From contig CAUJET010000062.1 in NCBI GenBank assembly GCA_963169665.1, forward strand, positions 1 through 64,000: DNA of 64,000 nucleotides, in the 5' to 3' direction. Below the pieces are notes generated by a model. It made no database searches. It saw nothing but the letters and a program-made list of their open reading frames with translations, and had not been told where the DNA came from. Position numbers and translations under genes: made by a program. Positions 42,752-50,714 of this stretch are shown in pieces (within the stretch, counting starts at the first letter, position 1; each line of letters opens with the position of its first letter). This stretch comes from Actinomycetota bacterium. Lineage in GTDB: Bacteria; Actinomycetota; Acidimicrobiia; Acidimicrobiales; Ilumatobacteraceae.

Positions 42752-44026
42752 TCAGGCCCAGGAGCACGGCAGGTGTTTGATGCCGTTGATGAAGTTGCTC
42801 TGCAGGTAGTCGGGCTCGCCGGTGATGGTCATGTTCGGCAGCCGGTTGCGGATCTCGTTGAACGCGACCGCGATCTCGCGACGGGCCAGGTTGGCGCCCA
42901 GGCAGAAGTGCGGGCCACCGGCGCCGAAGCCGGCCTGCTGGGGCTGCAGCGAGCGGCGCACGTCGAACTCGTGCGGGTTGGTCCACACGGTCTCGTCGCG
43001 GTTGGCCGAGTTGTACCACATGACCACCTTCTGGCCGGCCAGCACCTTGGTGTTGCCGACCATGGTGTCCTCGGTGGCCGTGCGGCGGAAGTGGATGACG
43101 GGCGACGCCCAGCGCACGATCTCGTCGACGGCGGTGCGGGTGACGCCGTCCCAGTCGTTCCACCAGATGTCCTTCTGGTCGGGGTACTGGGTGAGGGTGC
43201 GCATGCCGTGGCTGATCGCGTTGCGGGTGGTCTCGTTGCCGGCCACCACCAGCAGGATGAAGAACGAGCCGAACTCCTGGGCGGTGAGGCGCTCACCGTC
43301 GACCTCGGCGTGCATCATCACGCTGGTGAGGTCGTCGCCGGGGTTCTTCAGCCGGTCCTCGCCGAGGGCCTGGGCGTAGCTGAACATCCCGATGGCAGCG
43401 CCCATCAGGGCCTCGAGGGTGCCGCCGAACTCCGGGTCGCCGGCGCCGAGGATCGAGTTGGTCCACGAGAAGATCTGGGCCTCGTCGGACTTCGGGATGC
43501 CCATCATCTCGCAGATGATCTGCAGCGGCAGGGGAGCGGCGAACTCGGTGACGAAGTCGCACTCCTTGTCGGGGAAGCGCTCGATGAGGTCGTCGACGAG
43601 GGCCTTGGCCTTGTCGAGCACGTAGCCCTCGATGCGGGACACCTCCTTCGGCGTGAAGCCCTTCGACACGATCGAGCGGAGCCGGAAGTGCTTGGGGTCG
43701 TCCATCGCGATCATCGACCCGAAGAACTCGCTCATCTCCTGGGGCAGGTCGCCGATGTTGCTGCCCTGGCCGCTGATGAACAGCTGCGGGTTGCGGCTCA
43801 CGTGCCACACGTCCTCGTGGCGGGTGAGGGCGAAGTAGCCGGGGCCCTTCGGGAACGGGCTGTCGATGAATTCCCACTCGTCGAAGAACGCGAGCTCGGG
43901 CTGTTGGCGCAGTGCGTGGAACGCACCTTCGCGGTACGAGCGCGGCTTCAGCCAGAACTCGGGATCGGAGAGGTCGAAATCGCCGGCGCGAACGGACGTG
44001 TCGACGAGGGGGCTCACCTGAGACAT
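42752..44026 (-). CDS. Cytochrome P450
   Basis: A 424-residue bacterial P450. The I-helix oxygen site is VVAGNETTRN, the ExxR motif is EIVRW, and the heme-binding loop is FGAGGPHFCLGANLARRE with the axial Cys. Overall wording (FDLSDPEFW, WHVSRNPQLFIS, DPKHFRLRSIVSKGF) resembles CYP125/142/124-type enzymes that hydroxylate steroid or fatty side chains. No ferredoxin gene is adjacent. TACGAT lies 6 bases before the ATG. With the nearby thiolase and, further left, acyl-CoA dehydrogenase and SDR, steroid or lipid breakdown is plausible but not shown. Confidence 0.93.
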   Translation of the reverse strand: MSQVSPLVDTSVRAGDFDLSDPEFWLKPRSYREGAFHALRQQPELAFFDEWEFIDSPFPKGPGYFALTRHEDVWHVSRNPQLFISGQGSNIGDLPQEMSEFFGSMIAMDDPKHFRLRSIVSKGFTPKEVSRIEGYVLDKAKALVDDLIERFPDKECDFVTEFAAPLPLQIICEMMGIPKSDEAQIFSWTNSILGAGDPEFGGTLEALMGAAIGMFSYAQALGEDRLKNPGDDLTSVMMHAEVDGERLTAQEFGSFFILLVVAGNETTRNAISHGMRTLTQYPDQKDIWWNDWDGVTRTAVDEIVRWASPVIHFRRTATEDTMVGNTKVLAGQKVVMWYNSANRDETVWTNPHEFDVRRSLQPQQAGFGAGGPHFCLGANLARREIAVAFNEIRNRLPNMTITGEPDYLQSNFINGIKHLPCSWA

Positions 44027-44032
44027 GAGACG

Positions 44033-44038
44033 ATCGTA
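44033..44038 (-). promoter_or_regulatory. -10 box of the P450 gene
   Basis: TACGAT on the reverse strand with 6 bases to the ATG; a -35-like CCGACA lies 17 bases further upstream. Confidence 0.45.
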
Positions 44039-44158
44039 CAGGCGGCGTCTCATCGTGTCGGGATCGGGTGCACACGTTCCGGCGGGCGATCCCATCGGCG
44101 CCATCCGACACGAAACGATCCGAAGGGCTCGATCTGACATCGGGTGCTCGGCGCGTCG

Positions 44159-44164
44159 TACGTT
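44159..44164 (+). promoter_or_regulatory. -10 box of the small protein gene
   Basis: TACGTT with 6 bases to the GTG at 44171, leaderless layout. The P450 start diverges 145 bases away. Confidence 0.4.
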
Positions 44165-44170
44165 CGGGTC

Positions 44171-44458
44171 GTGGCCGAGTTCACCTTCTTCGTCGACGCG
44201 GATCTGTACGGCTTCGGGGCCGGCGAGCTCGCCGCCGACGAGTCCGACCTGCACGAGGTGGGGGTCCGGTCGGTCGAGATCCCCACCGGCTACGGCGCCG
44301 ATCTGGGGGAGCGGATCCCGGTGCGGGTCGTCGGCACGCCGAAGGGCCTGCGCTTCTACGCGAAGTTGCTGAACGTGCGCGACCCGCTGCAGTTGGCAGA
44401 CCTCGACCGTGTCGTCGCGGCCGCCGACGCCCGGGGCGAGTTCCTCGACGACCTCTGA
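44171..44458 (+). CDS. Small conserved-looking protein of unknown function
   Basis: A 95-residue acidic protein starting VAEFTFFVDADLYGFGAGEL and ending DPLQLADLDRVVAAADARGEFLDDL. It has no signal, membrane segment or cysteine. The alternating strand and helix pattern suggests a small alpha/beta fold. I do not recognise a family. Codon use matches neighbours, and a -10 box is well placed, so it is likely a real gene. Confidence 0.6.
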   Translation: MAEFTFFVDADLYGFGAGELAADESDLHEVGVRSVEIPTGYGADLGERIPVRVVGTPKGLRFYAKLLNVRDPLQLADLDRVVAAADARGEFLDDL

Positions 44459-44509
44459 TGCAGCGCTGATCCGCCGCAGCTTCGAGGCGACCGGCGGCGG
44501 GATCGGTCG

Positions 44510-44515
44510 TAGGCT
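44510..44515 (+). promoter_or_regulatory. -10 box of the PIG-L gene
   Basis: TAGGCT with 6 bases to the ATG at 44522, leaderless layout. Confidence 0.4.
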
Positions 44516-44521
44516 GGTTGC

Positions 44522-45238
44522 ATGCTGCAACCCGCTGAGATCGGCCGTGCGCTGGTGATCACCGCCCATCCCGACGACGTCGACTTCGGTGCTGCGGGCA
44601 CCGTGGCGTGGCTCACCGATCAGGGGGTCGAGGTCACCTACTGCCTCGTCACCGACGGCGACGCCGGCGGGTTCGACCAGACGATCTCGCGCCCCGACAT
44701 GGCGGCGATGCGGCGGATCGAGCAGACCCGTGCGGCCAAGGAGGTGGGGGTCGAGTCGTTGATCTTCCTCGGCCACGCCGACGGTCGGGTCACTTACGAC
44801 CTCACCTTGCGCCGAGACCTGTCGCGGGTCATCCGTCAGGTGAAGCCCACCGTCGTGATCACCCAGTCGCCGGAGCGCAACCTCGAGCGCATCTACGCCA
44901 GCCACCCCGACCATCTCGCTGCGGGTGAGGCGGCCATCGCCGCGGTGTACCCGGATGCCCGCAACCCGTTCGCCTATCCCGAGCTGATCGACGAGGGGCT
45001 CGAGGCGTGGACGGTGCCCGAGGTGTGGGTGATGGGCGGCGCCAAGCCGAACACCCACGTCGACGTCACCGACCAGGTGGAGCGCAAGATCCGGGCGCTG
45101 CTGTGCCACGAGACCCAGCACCAGGACCCGTCGGGCGTCGAGGGCAGGGTCCGCGGTTGGATGGGGATGACCGCCCAGCACTTCGGCCTGCCCGAGGGCC
45201 GCTTTGCCGAAGCCTTCCAGGTCGTCGACACCCGCTGA
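44522..45238 (+). CDS. PIG-L family deacetylase
   Basis: A 238-residue LmbE/PIG-L protein, a zinc-dependent N-deacetylase fold that also includes MshB and Mca. Zinc and catalytic motifs are ITAHPDDVDFGAAG (His, Asp, Asp) near the N-terminus and YASHPDHLAAGEA (His) mid-protein. It acts on N-acetyl-glucosamine-type substrates or mycothiol conjugates. No mycothiol gene is near, so the substrate is open. Length is short but normal for single-domain members. Confidence 0.9.
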   Translation: MLQPAEIGRALVITAHPDDVDFGAAGTVAWLTDQGVEVTYCLVTDGDAGGFDQTISRPDMAAMRRIEQTRAAKEVGVESLIFLGHADGRVTYDLTLRRDLSRVIRQVKPTVVITQSPERNLERIYASHPDHLAAGEAAIAAVYPDARNPFAYPELIDEGLEAWTVPEVWVMGGAKPNTHVDVTDQVERKIRALLCHETQHQDPSGVEGRVRGWMGMTAQHFGLPEGRFAEAFQVVDTR

Positions 45239-45337
45239 CCGTGTTCCGTGAGGCGGACCTGCAGATGCGGCGGGTGTCGATCACGAAGCCTGGTTCTTTT
45301 CCCGTCGGTTACCTGCGAGTAGCCTGACGGGCGATCG

Positions 45338-45355
45338 CTTGACCGATGGGTCAAG
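45338..45355. promoter_or_regulatory. Inverted repeat near the thiolase promoter
   Basis: CTTGACC-GATG-GGTCAAG is a perfect 7-bp inverted repeat just downstream of a -10-like TAGCCT (45320-45325). Its position would let a bound regulator block transcription of the thiolase gene. The regulator is unknown. Confidence 0.5.
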
Positions 45356-45402
45356 AGTCCACGATCCGTCACCGGATCAGACACACGAGGGGAACCACTG
45401 CC

Positions 45403-46608
45403 ATGACCGAAGCCGTCATCGTCGCCACCGCCCGCAGCCCGATCGGCCGCGCCAACAAGGGGTCGCTCGTCGATCTGCGGCCCGACGACATGAGCGCTCA
45501 GATCCTCACGGCCCTGTTGGCGAAGGCGCCGCAGGTGCAGGCGTCGGACATCAACGACGTCATGTGGGGCATCGGCCAGCCCGCCGGCGAGGGCGGCTTC
45601 AACATCGCCCGCGTCATCAGCACGCTCGCCGGTCTCGACGACGTTCCCGGCGTGACGGTGAACCGCTACTGCTCGTCGAGCCTGCAGACCATCCGCATGG
45701 CGTTCCACGCGATCAAGGCCGGCGAGGGCGACGTGTTCATCGCCGGTGGCTGTGAGACCGTCAGCCGCTACATGAGCGGCGCGAGCGACTCGGCCCCGAA
45801 CCCGATCTTCAAGGGCCCGGGCGAGCGCACCAAGGCCCGCTCGCAGGGCGGCCAGGGCGCATGGACGCCGCCCGAGGGCATGCCCGACATGTACATCGCG
45901 ATGGGCCAGACCGCCGAGAACGTGGTCGAGCTCGAGGGCATCAGCCGCGAGGAGCAGGACCGCTTCGGCGTGCGCAGCCAGAACCTCGCGTGCGAGTTCA
46001 TCGACAAGGGCTTCTACGAGCGGGAGATCACGCCGCTCACCCTGCCCGACGGCACGGTCGTGTCGAAAGACGACGGCCCCCGCGCCGGCACCACCTACGA
46101 AGGCGTCAGCCAGCTGAAGCCGGTGTTCCGTCCCGACGGCACCGTCACCGCCGGCAACGCCTGCCCGCTCAACGACGGCGCCGCCGCCGTGCTCGTCATG
46201 AGCGACACCAAGGCCAAGCAGCTCGGCCTCACCCCGCTGGCGCGCATCGTGTCGTCGGGCGTGTCGGGCCTCAACCCCGAGATCATGGGCCTCGGCCCGA
46301 TCGAGGCCATCCGCAAGGCCCTGGCCCTCGCCGGCAAGACCATCGACGAGATCGACCTCGTCGAGATCAACGAGGCCTTCGCGGTCCAGGTGATCGGTTC
46401 GGCCAAGCACCTCGGCATCGACCTCGACACGCAGATGAACGTCCACGGTGGCGCCATCGCCCTCGGTCACCCGTTCGGCATGACCGGCGCCCGCATCATG
46501 ACGACCCTCATCAACGGCCTCCAGTGGGAGGACAAGACCTGGGGTGTCGAGAGCATGTGCGTCGGCGGCGGCCAGGGCATGGCGATGGTGATCGAGCGCC
46601 TCAGCTGA
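45403..46608 (+). CDS. Acetyl-CoA acetyltransferase (thiolase)
   Basis: A 401-residue thiolase with the nucleophilic Cys in VNRYCSSSLQTIRMA, the His in GGAIALGHPFGMTGAR and the second Cys in ESMCVGGGQGMA, all at normal spacing. It cleaves or forms beta-ketoacyl-CoA with CoA. GAGGGGA lies about 11 bases before the ATG; an in-frame upstream GTG/ATG region overlaps the operator and is less likely. No dehydrogenase/hydratase fusion partner lies next to it. It may belong to fatty-acid or steroid ring/side-chain breakdown. Confidence 0.94.
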   Translation: MTEAVIVATARSPIGRANKGSLVDLRPDDMSAQILTALLAKAPQVQASDINDVMWGIGQPAGEGGFNIARVISTLAGLDDVPGVTVNRYCSSSLQTIRMAFHAIKAGEGDVFIAGGCETVSRYMSGASDSAPNPIFKGPGERTKARSQGGQGAWTPPEGMPDMYIAMGQTAENVVELEGISREEQDRFGVRSQNLACEFIDKGFYEREITPLTLPDGTVVSKDDGPRAGTTYEGVSQLKPVFRPDGTVTAGNACPLNDGAAAVLVMSDTKAKQLGLTPLARIVSSGVSGLNPEIMGLGPIEAIRKALALAGKTIDEIDLVEINEAFAVQVIGSAKHLGIDLDTQMNVHGGAIALGHPFGMTGARIMTTLINGLQWEDKTWGVESMCVGGGQGMAMVIERLS

Positions 46609-46638
46609 GACGTCGCGGCCCACGGGCCGCCCGCTGAG

Positions 46639-46676
46639 CGAGTCCCAGACGTCGGTCCGAGTCCCAGACGTTGATC
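46639..46676 (+). repeat. 19-bp direct repeats before the thiolase/MFS hairpin
   Basis: CGAGTCCCAGACGTCGGTC and CGAGTCCCAGACGTTGATC lie head to tail, and a third partial copy (CGAGTCCCACG) forms the left arm of the hairpin that follows. Confidence 0.85.
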
Positions 46677-46715
46677 CGAGTCCCACGTGCCACCCGGGTG
46701 GCGCGTGGGACTCGG
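46676..46715. terminator. 20-bp perfect hairpin between convergent genes
   Basis: CCGAGTCCCACG then GCCACCC pairs with GGGTGGC then CGTGGGACTCGG; the one base between (T with G) can wobble-pair. There is almost no loop. It lies between the thiolase and the convergent MFS gene and should stop transcription from both sides. Confidence 0.8.
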
Positions 46716-46720
46716 CCGCG

Positions 46721-47902
46721 TCAGGGCTGCGGTTGCACCGTCGTCGTGAGGACGCTGCCTCGGTGGATCGAGGCGGCGACCACGCCGGCGACGCCGACGA
46801 GCGCACCGGCCGCACCGAACACGGCAGCAGCACCCCAGGCGCCGTAGATCGCGGGCGCGGCGACGGCCGACACGGTGCCGCCGAGCAGGTTCATCGCGCC
46901 CGACAGCCCCTGCGCTGCCGACGCTCGACCGTGGGGAGCCGATTGGGCGACGTAGGCCTGCGTCGCGGGGACGCCGAGCGCCTGCACGCTGCCTTCGACG
47001 GCGAACAGGCTGGCGATGAGCAGCGGAGCGGTGAGCAAGCCGTAGACGGCGGTGAGCGGCACGACGAGCACCAGCGACACCATGCTCATGCGGTAGGCAC
47101 CGTGGCGGTCGGCGAGTCGCCCACCCGTGGTGGCGAGCAGTGCGAACGGGATGCCGTACATGAGGAAGCCGATGCCGATGAGCACGTTCGACGCGCCGCG
47201 GTCGGTCATGTAGCGGTCGAGGATCGCGTCGTACATGCCGACGGGGAAGAACAGCGCCATGGTGAGCAGCACGCCCACCTGCATCTCGCGAACACGCAGC
47301 AGGTCGAGGCTGAGTCGGCTGGCCTGTGCCGCGATCGGCGGGCTCGGGAGCTGCTGGCGGGCAAGGGCGAGGAGGGCGACGAGCGCGAACATCCCGCACA
47401 CGAGGAACGGCCAGCGCACGCCGAGGGGGCCGACGAGCACTGCGCCGACGACGGGTCCGGTGACGAAGCCGGCGAGTTCGACGCCGCCGAGGGTGCCGAG
47501 CCGTTCGCCCACGCGATCGGGAGACATGCTCGCCGCGATGGCCCGGGCCGCGGGCAGGAACAGCCCGTTCGACAGGCCGACGATCGCCCGGGCGATCACC
47601 AGCCCGATGAGCGTCGACGAGGCGGCGAACATGACGCTGCCGGCGAGGGCGGCGACGAGCCCGCCGAGCAGCAGCCGCTTCGAGTGCCCGCGATCCGCGA
47701 AGGGCGCGAGGACGAGTTGGCTGACGAAGCCGACCGCCATGCCGGCGCCGGCGATGAAGCCGAGCCCGGCGTCACCGAAGCCGTACGAGTCCTGCAGGTC
47801 GCTGAGCAGTGAGAAGACGACGCTGTTGGCAATGCCGACCGAGGCGGTCGCGAGGAGGAGTGCGATCCAGCCCGGGGCCGCCGACCGGTCTACGCGTCCC
47901 AT
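46721..47902 (-). CDS. MFS transporter
   Basis: A 393-residue protein with about twelve membrane segments, such as WIALLLATASVGIANSVVF, GFIAGAGMAVGFVSQLVLAP and SLVLVVPLTAVYGLL. The loop after segment two reads FADRGHSKRLLLGG, a form of the MFS GxxxDRxGRR motif. It most resembles drug-efflux (DHA1-like) carriers. Its start overlaps the end of the upstream unknown gene by 13 bases, placing it in a reverse operon behind the beta-lactamase-like protein. The substrate is unknown. Confidence 0.88.
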   Translation of the reverse strand: MGRVDRSAAPGWIALLLATASVGIANSVVFSLLSDLQDSYGFGDAGLGFIAGAGMAVGFVSQLVLAPFADRGHSKRLLLGGLVAALAGSVMFAASSTLIGLVIARAIVGLSNGLFLPAARAIAASMSPDRVGERLGTLGGVELAGFVTGPVVGAVLVGPLGVRWPFLVCGMFALVALLALARQQLPSPPIAAQASRLSLDLLRVREMQVGVLLTMALFFPVGMYDAILDRYMTDRGASNVLIGIGFLMYGIPFALLATTGGRLADRHGAYRMSMVSLVLVVPLTAVYGLLTAPLLIASLFAVEGSVQALGVPATQAYVAQSAPHGRASAAQGLSGAMNLLGGTVSAVAAPAIYGAWGAAAVFGAAGALVGVAGVVAASIHRGSVLTTTVQPQP

Positions 47903-48378
47903 CGGTTGGGCCGATCGGCGCGCACGCGCACCATGCCCGGTTCGTTCGGCAGCCGGAAGGCCCGCACGACGTACTGCTCACCGCCGGCCATCAGTTCGGC
48001 GAGCGCCCAGGAGTCGCTGGAGTCGCGGAGGCCGTCGCCGAGCGGGGTGCCGAGGGGGTGGAGGGCGTCGACGTCGAGGCCGGCCTGGTCGGCCTCGGCG
48101 TGCCACAGCGCGACGAGACCGCGGCGGAGGTCGGGTTCGGTCATCAGGTCGTCGCCGGCGAGGCACAGCTCGACGTTGGTGATGCTCACCGGTTGCACGC
48201 AGCACGGGTCGATCACGTCGCCACCGAGTTCGCCGTCGAGCATCACCACGATGGGCCCCATGTCGTCGGGGCCGTGGCCCGAGCCGGTGATGCCACCGAC
48301 GAAGCCGTACTTCACGACCGGGAACCCGTCGTCGCCCGTGGTCTCCACACGCACACGATCACCCGGCCGGAGCATCAT
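47890..48378 (-). CDS. Protein of unknown function
   Basis: A 162-residue protein starting MMLRPGDRVRVETTGDDGF, which suggests an SH3-like beta-barrel at the N-terminus (about 1-60), followed by a Cys pair (DPCCVQ), LCLAGDDLMTEPDLRRGLVALWHAEADQAG and a C-terminal strand region ending VVRAFRLPNEPGMVRVRAD. I do not recognise a family. It starts in the stop codon of the beta-lactamase-like gene and overlaps the MFS gene, so it is co-translated with both. Confidence 0.7.
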   Translation of the reverse strand: MMLRPGDRVRVETTGDDGFPVVKYGFVGGITGSGHGPDDMGPIVVMLDGELGGDVIDPCCVQPVSITNVELCLAGDDLMTEPDLRRGLVALWHAEADQAGLDVDALHPLGTPLGDGLRDSSDSWALAELMAGGEQYVVRAFRLPNEPGMVRVRADRPNRWDA

Positions 48379-49307
48379 CAACGGGCCTCCGGCTGTCCGT
48401 CGGCAGTGCCGGCGGCGGGCGAGTCGTCGAGCGCCGCATCGGCTGCCACTCGGGCTGCTCCTTGGGCTGCTACTTGGGCGAGGAGCGCATCGCTCAGCTC
48501 GGGCCACACCCGCAACGCGGTGTCGGCCCACTCGTCGAACGGGCGGTCGGTCAGCGCCACGCAGGCAACGGCACGCTCGTGTACGGCCCCCAGGTCCACC
48601 CACAGAAGGGTACCGGCACCACCGAAGTGACCGAACGCTCCCTGAGAATTGGTCGTGCCCATCCAGTGCGGCTGCTTGTCGCCGTGAACTTCGAATCCGA
48701 GCCCCCACGAGCAACGTTCGTAGCGGCCGACACCGGGCACGATGCCCGACAGATCGGGGAACACCGGTGCCGTCGCGATCGCGGCGGTGTCGGCACTGAG
48801 CAGCGTGGGGCGCACGAGTTCGACGGCGAAGCGGGTGAGGTCGGCGGCGGTGCTCCACACCTGGTGCGCCGGCGAGCCACGCAGTTCGCTGCCGGTCATG
48901 CCGAGCGGTTCGAACACCGCCTCGGCCAGGTAGCGGTCGAAGGGCATCTGTGACGCGGCAGAGACGGCGTCGGCGGCGAGCTCGATGCCGGTGTTCGAGT
49001 AGATGCGGCGCTTGCCGGGGCCGGTGATCGGGTCGGGACCGTCGAACGGGTAGCCGCCGGCATGGGCGAGCAGGTGGCGCAGCGTGCAGCCGGGTTGGCC
49101 GATCGGGTCGTCGAGCGAGAGCAGGCCTTCCTCGACGGCGACCAGCACGGCCCAGGACGCGAGCGGCTTGGAGATCGATGCGATCCGGTAGCGGTGATCG
49201 GGGTCGCCTTCGGTGGCGATCTCGGGTGGTGCGCCGGGGGCGAGCACGACGCTCGCCGCGCTCACGTTCGGCACGGGCCAGCCACGGACCAGCTGGAGTG
49301 CCCGCAT
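48378..49307 (-). CDS. Serine hydrolase, beta-lactamase/class C PBP-like
   Basis: A 309-residue protein of the beta-lactamase-related serine hydrolase family. The SxxK motif is in RIASISKPLASW, the YxN motif in IYSNTGIELAAD, and the third motif is HFGGAG. No signal peptide is seen, so it is probably cytoplasmic, and an esterase or peptidase role is as likely as drug resistance. The ATG is chosen inside the run after the DAHP synthase gene; upstream codons in frame are not start codons. It overlaps the next gene by its stop. Confidence 0.85.
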   Translation of the reverse strand: MRALQLVRGWPVPNVSAASVVLAPGAPPEIATEGDPDHRYRIASISKPLASWAVLVAVEEGLLSLDDPIGQPGCTLRHLLAHAGGYPFDGPDPITGPGKRRIYSNTGIELAADAVSAASQMPFDRYLAEAVFEPLGMTGSELRGSPAHQVWSTAADLTRFAVELVRPTLLSADTAAIATAPVFPDLSGIVPGVGRYERCSWGLGFEVHGDKQPHWMGTTNSQGAFGHFGGAGTLLWVDLGAVHERAVACVALTDRPFDEWADTALRVWPELSDALLAQVAAQGAARVAADAALDDSPAAGTADGQPEAR

Positions 49308-49345
49308 GCCGTGCTCGTACGTCCGGTGTTCGCCGCCGGTGATGA

Positions 49346-50701
49346 TCAGGCCAGGCCCGACACTCGCAGCGACTCGGCCACGTGGAAGGCGAGGTCGAGG
49401 CTCTGGCGGGCGTTGAGCCGGGGGTCGCACACCGTCTGGTAGCGGTCTGCCAGCTCGGAGTCGAGGATCTTGTCGGCGCCGCCGATGCACTCGGTGACGT
49501 TGTCGCCGGTGAGTTCGACGTGGATGCCGCCGGGCCAGGTGCCCTCGCCGTGGTGGGCGCGGACGAAGCCGTCGATCTCGGCGCAGATGTCGGCGAAGTC
49601 GCGGGTCTTGTGTCCGCTCGCAGAGGTGAAGGTGTTGCCGTGCATCGGATCGCACGCCCACACGACGGGGTGGCCCGAGTCGCGCACCGCGCGCAGGATG
49701 GGCGGCAGCGCGGCCTCGACCTTGCCGGCACCCATGCGGCTGATGAGCGTGAGCCGGCCGGGGATGCGGGCCGGGTTGAGACGCTCGCACAGCTCGATCA
49801 CGTAGTCGGTGGGGGTGCTGGCGCCGATCTTGCAGCCGATCGGGTTGCCGACGCCGCGGAGGAACTCGACGTGCGCGCCGTCGAGCTCGCGGGTGCGCTC
49901 GCCGATCCACAGCATGTGTGCCGAGCAGTCGTACCAGCCGCCGGTCAGCGAGTCCTGGCGGGTGAGCGCTTCCTCGTAACCGAGCAGGAGCGCCTCGTGG
50001 CTCGTGTAGACGTCGACCTCGCTGAGGTTGTGGTTGTTCTCCACCTCGACGCCGCAGGCCCGCATGAACTTGAGGGCCCGGTCGATCTCGTTGGCGAGCT
50101 GTTCGTAGCGGCGGCCCTCGGGGCTCGACTGCACGAACTCCTGGGTCCAGGCGTGGACGCGGGTGAGATCGGCGAAACCGCCCTTGGTGAAGGCGCGGAC
50201 GAGGTTGAGCGTGGACGCCGACTGGTGATACGCCTGCACGAGCCGCTCGGGGTTGGGCACGCGGGCCGCCTCGGTGGGCGTGGGGTCGTTGACGATGTGA
50301 CCGCGGAAGCTGGGCAGCTCGAGGTCGCCGACCTTCTCGTAGTTGCTCGAGCGGGGCTTGGCGAATTGGCCGGCGATGCGGCCGACCTTCACCACGGGCA
50401 CGCCGAGGGAGTAGGTGAGCACGACGGCCATCTGCAGGATGACGCGCAGCTTCTCGCGGATGTTGATCGCGGAGAACTCCTCGAAGCTCTCGGCGCAGTC
50501 ACCGGCCTGGAGGAGGAATGCGTTGCCGGCGGCGACCTGTGCGAGCGACGCCTGGAGCGAGCGTGCTTCGCCGGCGAAGACCAGCGGGGGATAGGAGGAG
50601 ATCTGCTTCAACGCCCGGTCGAGGTCGCCCGAGTCGGGCCACTCCGGTTGCTGATTGGCCGTGTGCGATTGCCACGACGAGGGGCTCCAGTCCTTTGCCA
50701 C
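49346..50701 (-). CDS. aroG: 3-deoxy-7-phosphoheptulonate synthase, class II
   Basis: A 451-residue class II (plant/mycobacterial type) DAHP synthase, the first enzyme of the shikimate pathway, joining PEP and erythrose 4-phosphate. Recognisable parts are LQAGDCAESFEEF, VVKVGRIAGQFAKPRSS, GWYDCSAHMLWIGERTR, NPIGCKIGAST, LISRMGAGKV, WACDPMHGNTF and HVELTGDNVTEC. The GTG start gives the usual VAKDWSPSSW N-terminus, with TAGCAT 7 bases upstream. It is the first gene of the reverse run with the hydrolase and MFS genes, though function is unrelated. Confidence 0.95.
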   Translation of the reverse strand: MAKDWSPSSWQSHTANQQPEWPDSGDLDRALKQISSYPPLVFAGEARSLQASLAQVAAGNAFLLQAGDCAESFEEFSAINIREKLRVILQMAVVLTYSLGVPVVKVGRIAGQFAKPRSSNYEKVGDLELPSFRGHIVNDPTPTEAARVPNPERLVQAYHQSASTLNLVRAFTKGGFADLTRVHAWTQEFVQSSPEGRRYEQLANEIDRALKFMRACGVEVENNHNLSEVDVYTSHEALLLGYEEALTRQDSLTGGWYDCSAHMLWIGERTRELDGAHVEFLRGVGNPIGCKIGASTPTDYVIELCERLNPARIPGRLTLISRMGAGKVEAALPPILRAVRDSGHPVVWACDPMHGNTFTSASGHKTRDFADICAEIDGFVRAHHGEGTWPGGIHVELTGDNVTECIGGADKILDSELADRYQTVCDPRLNARQSLDLAFHVAESLRVSGLA

Positions 50702-50708
50702 GGCTGGA

Positions 50709-50714
50709 ATGCTA
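50709..50714 (-). promoter_or_regulatory. -10 box of the DAHP synthase gene
   Basis: TAGCAT on the reverse strand, 7 bases before the GTG, leaderless layout. Confidence 0.4.
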
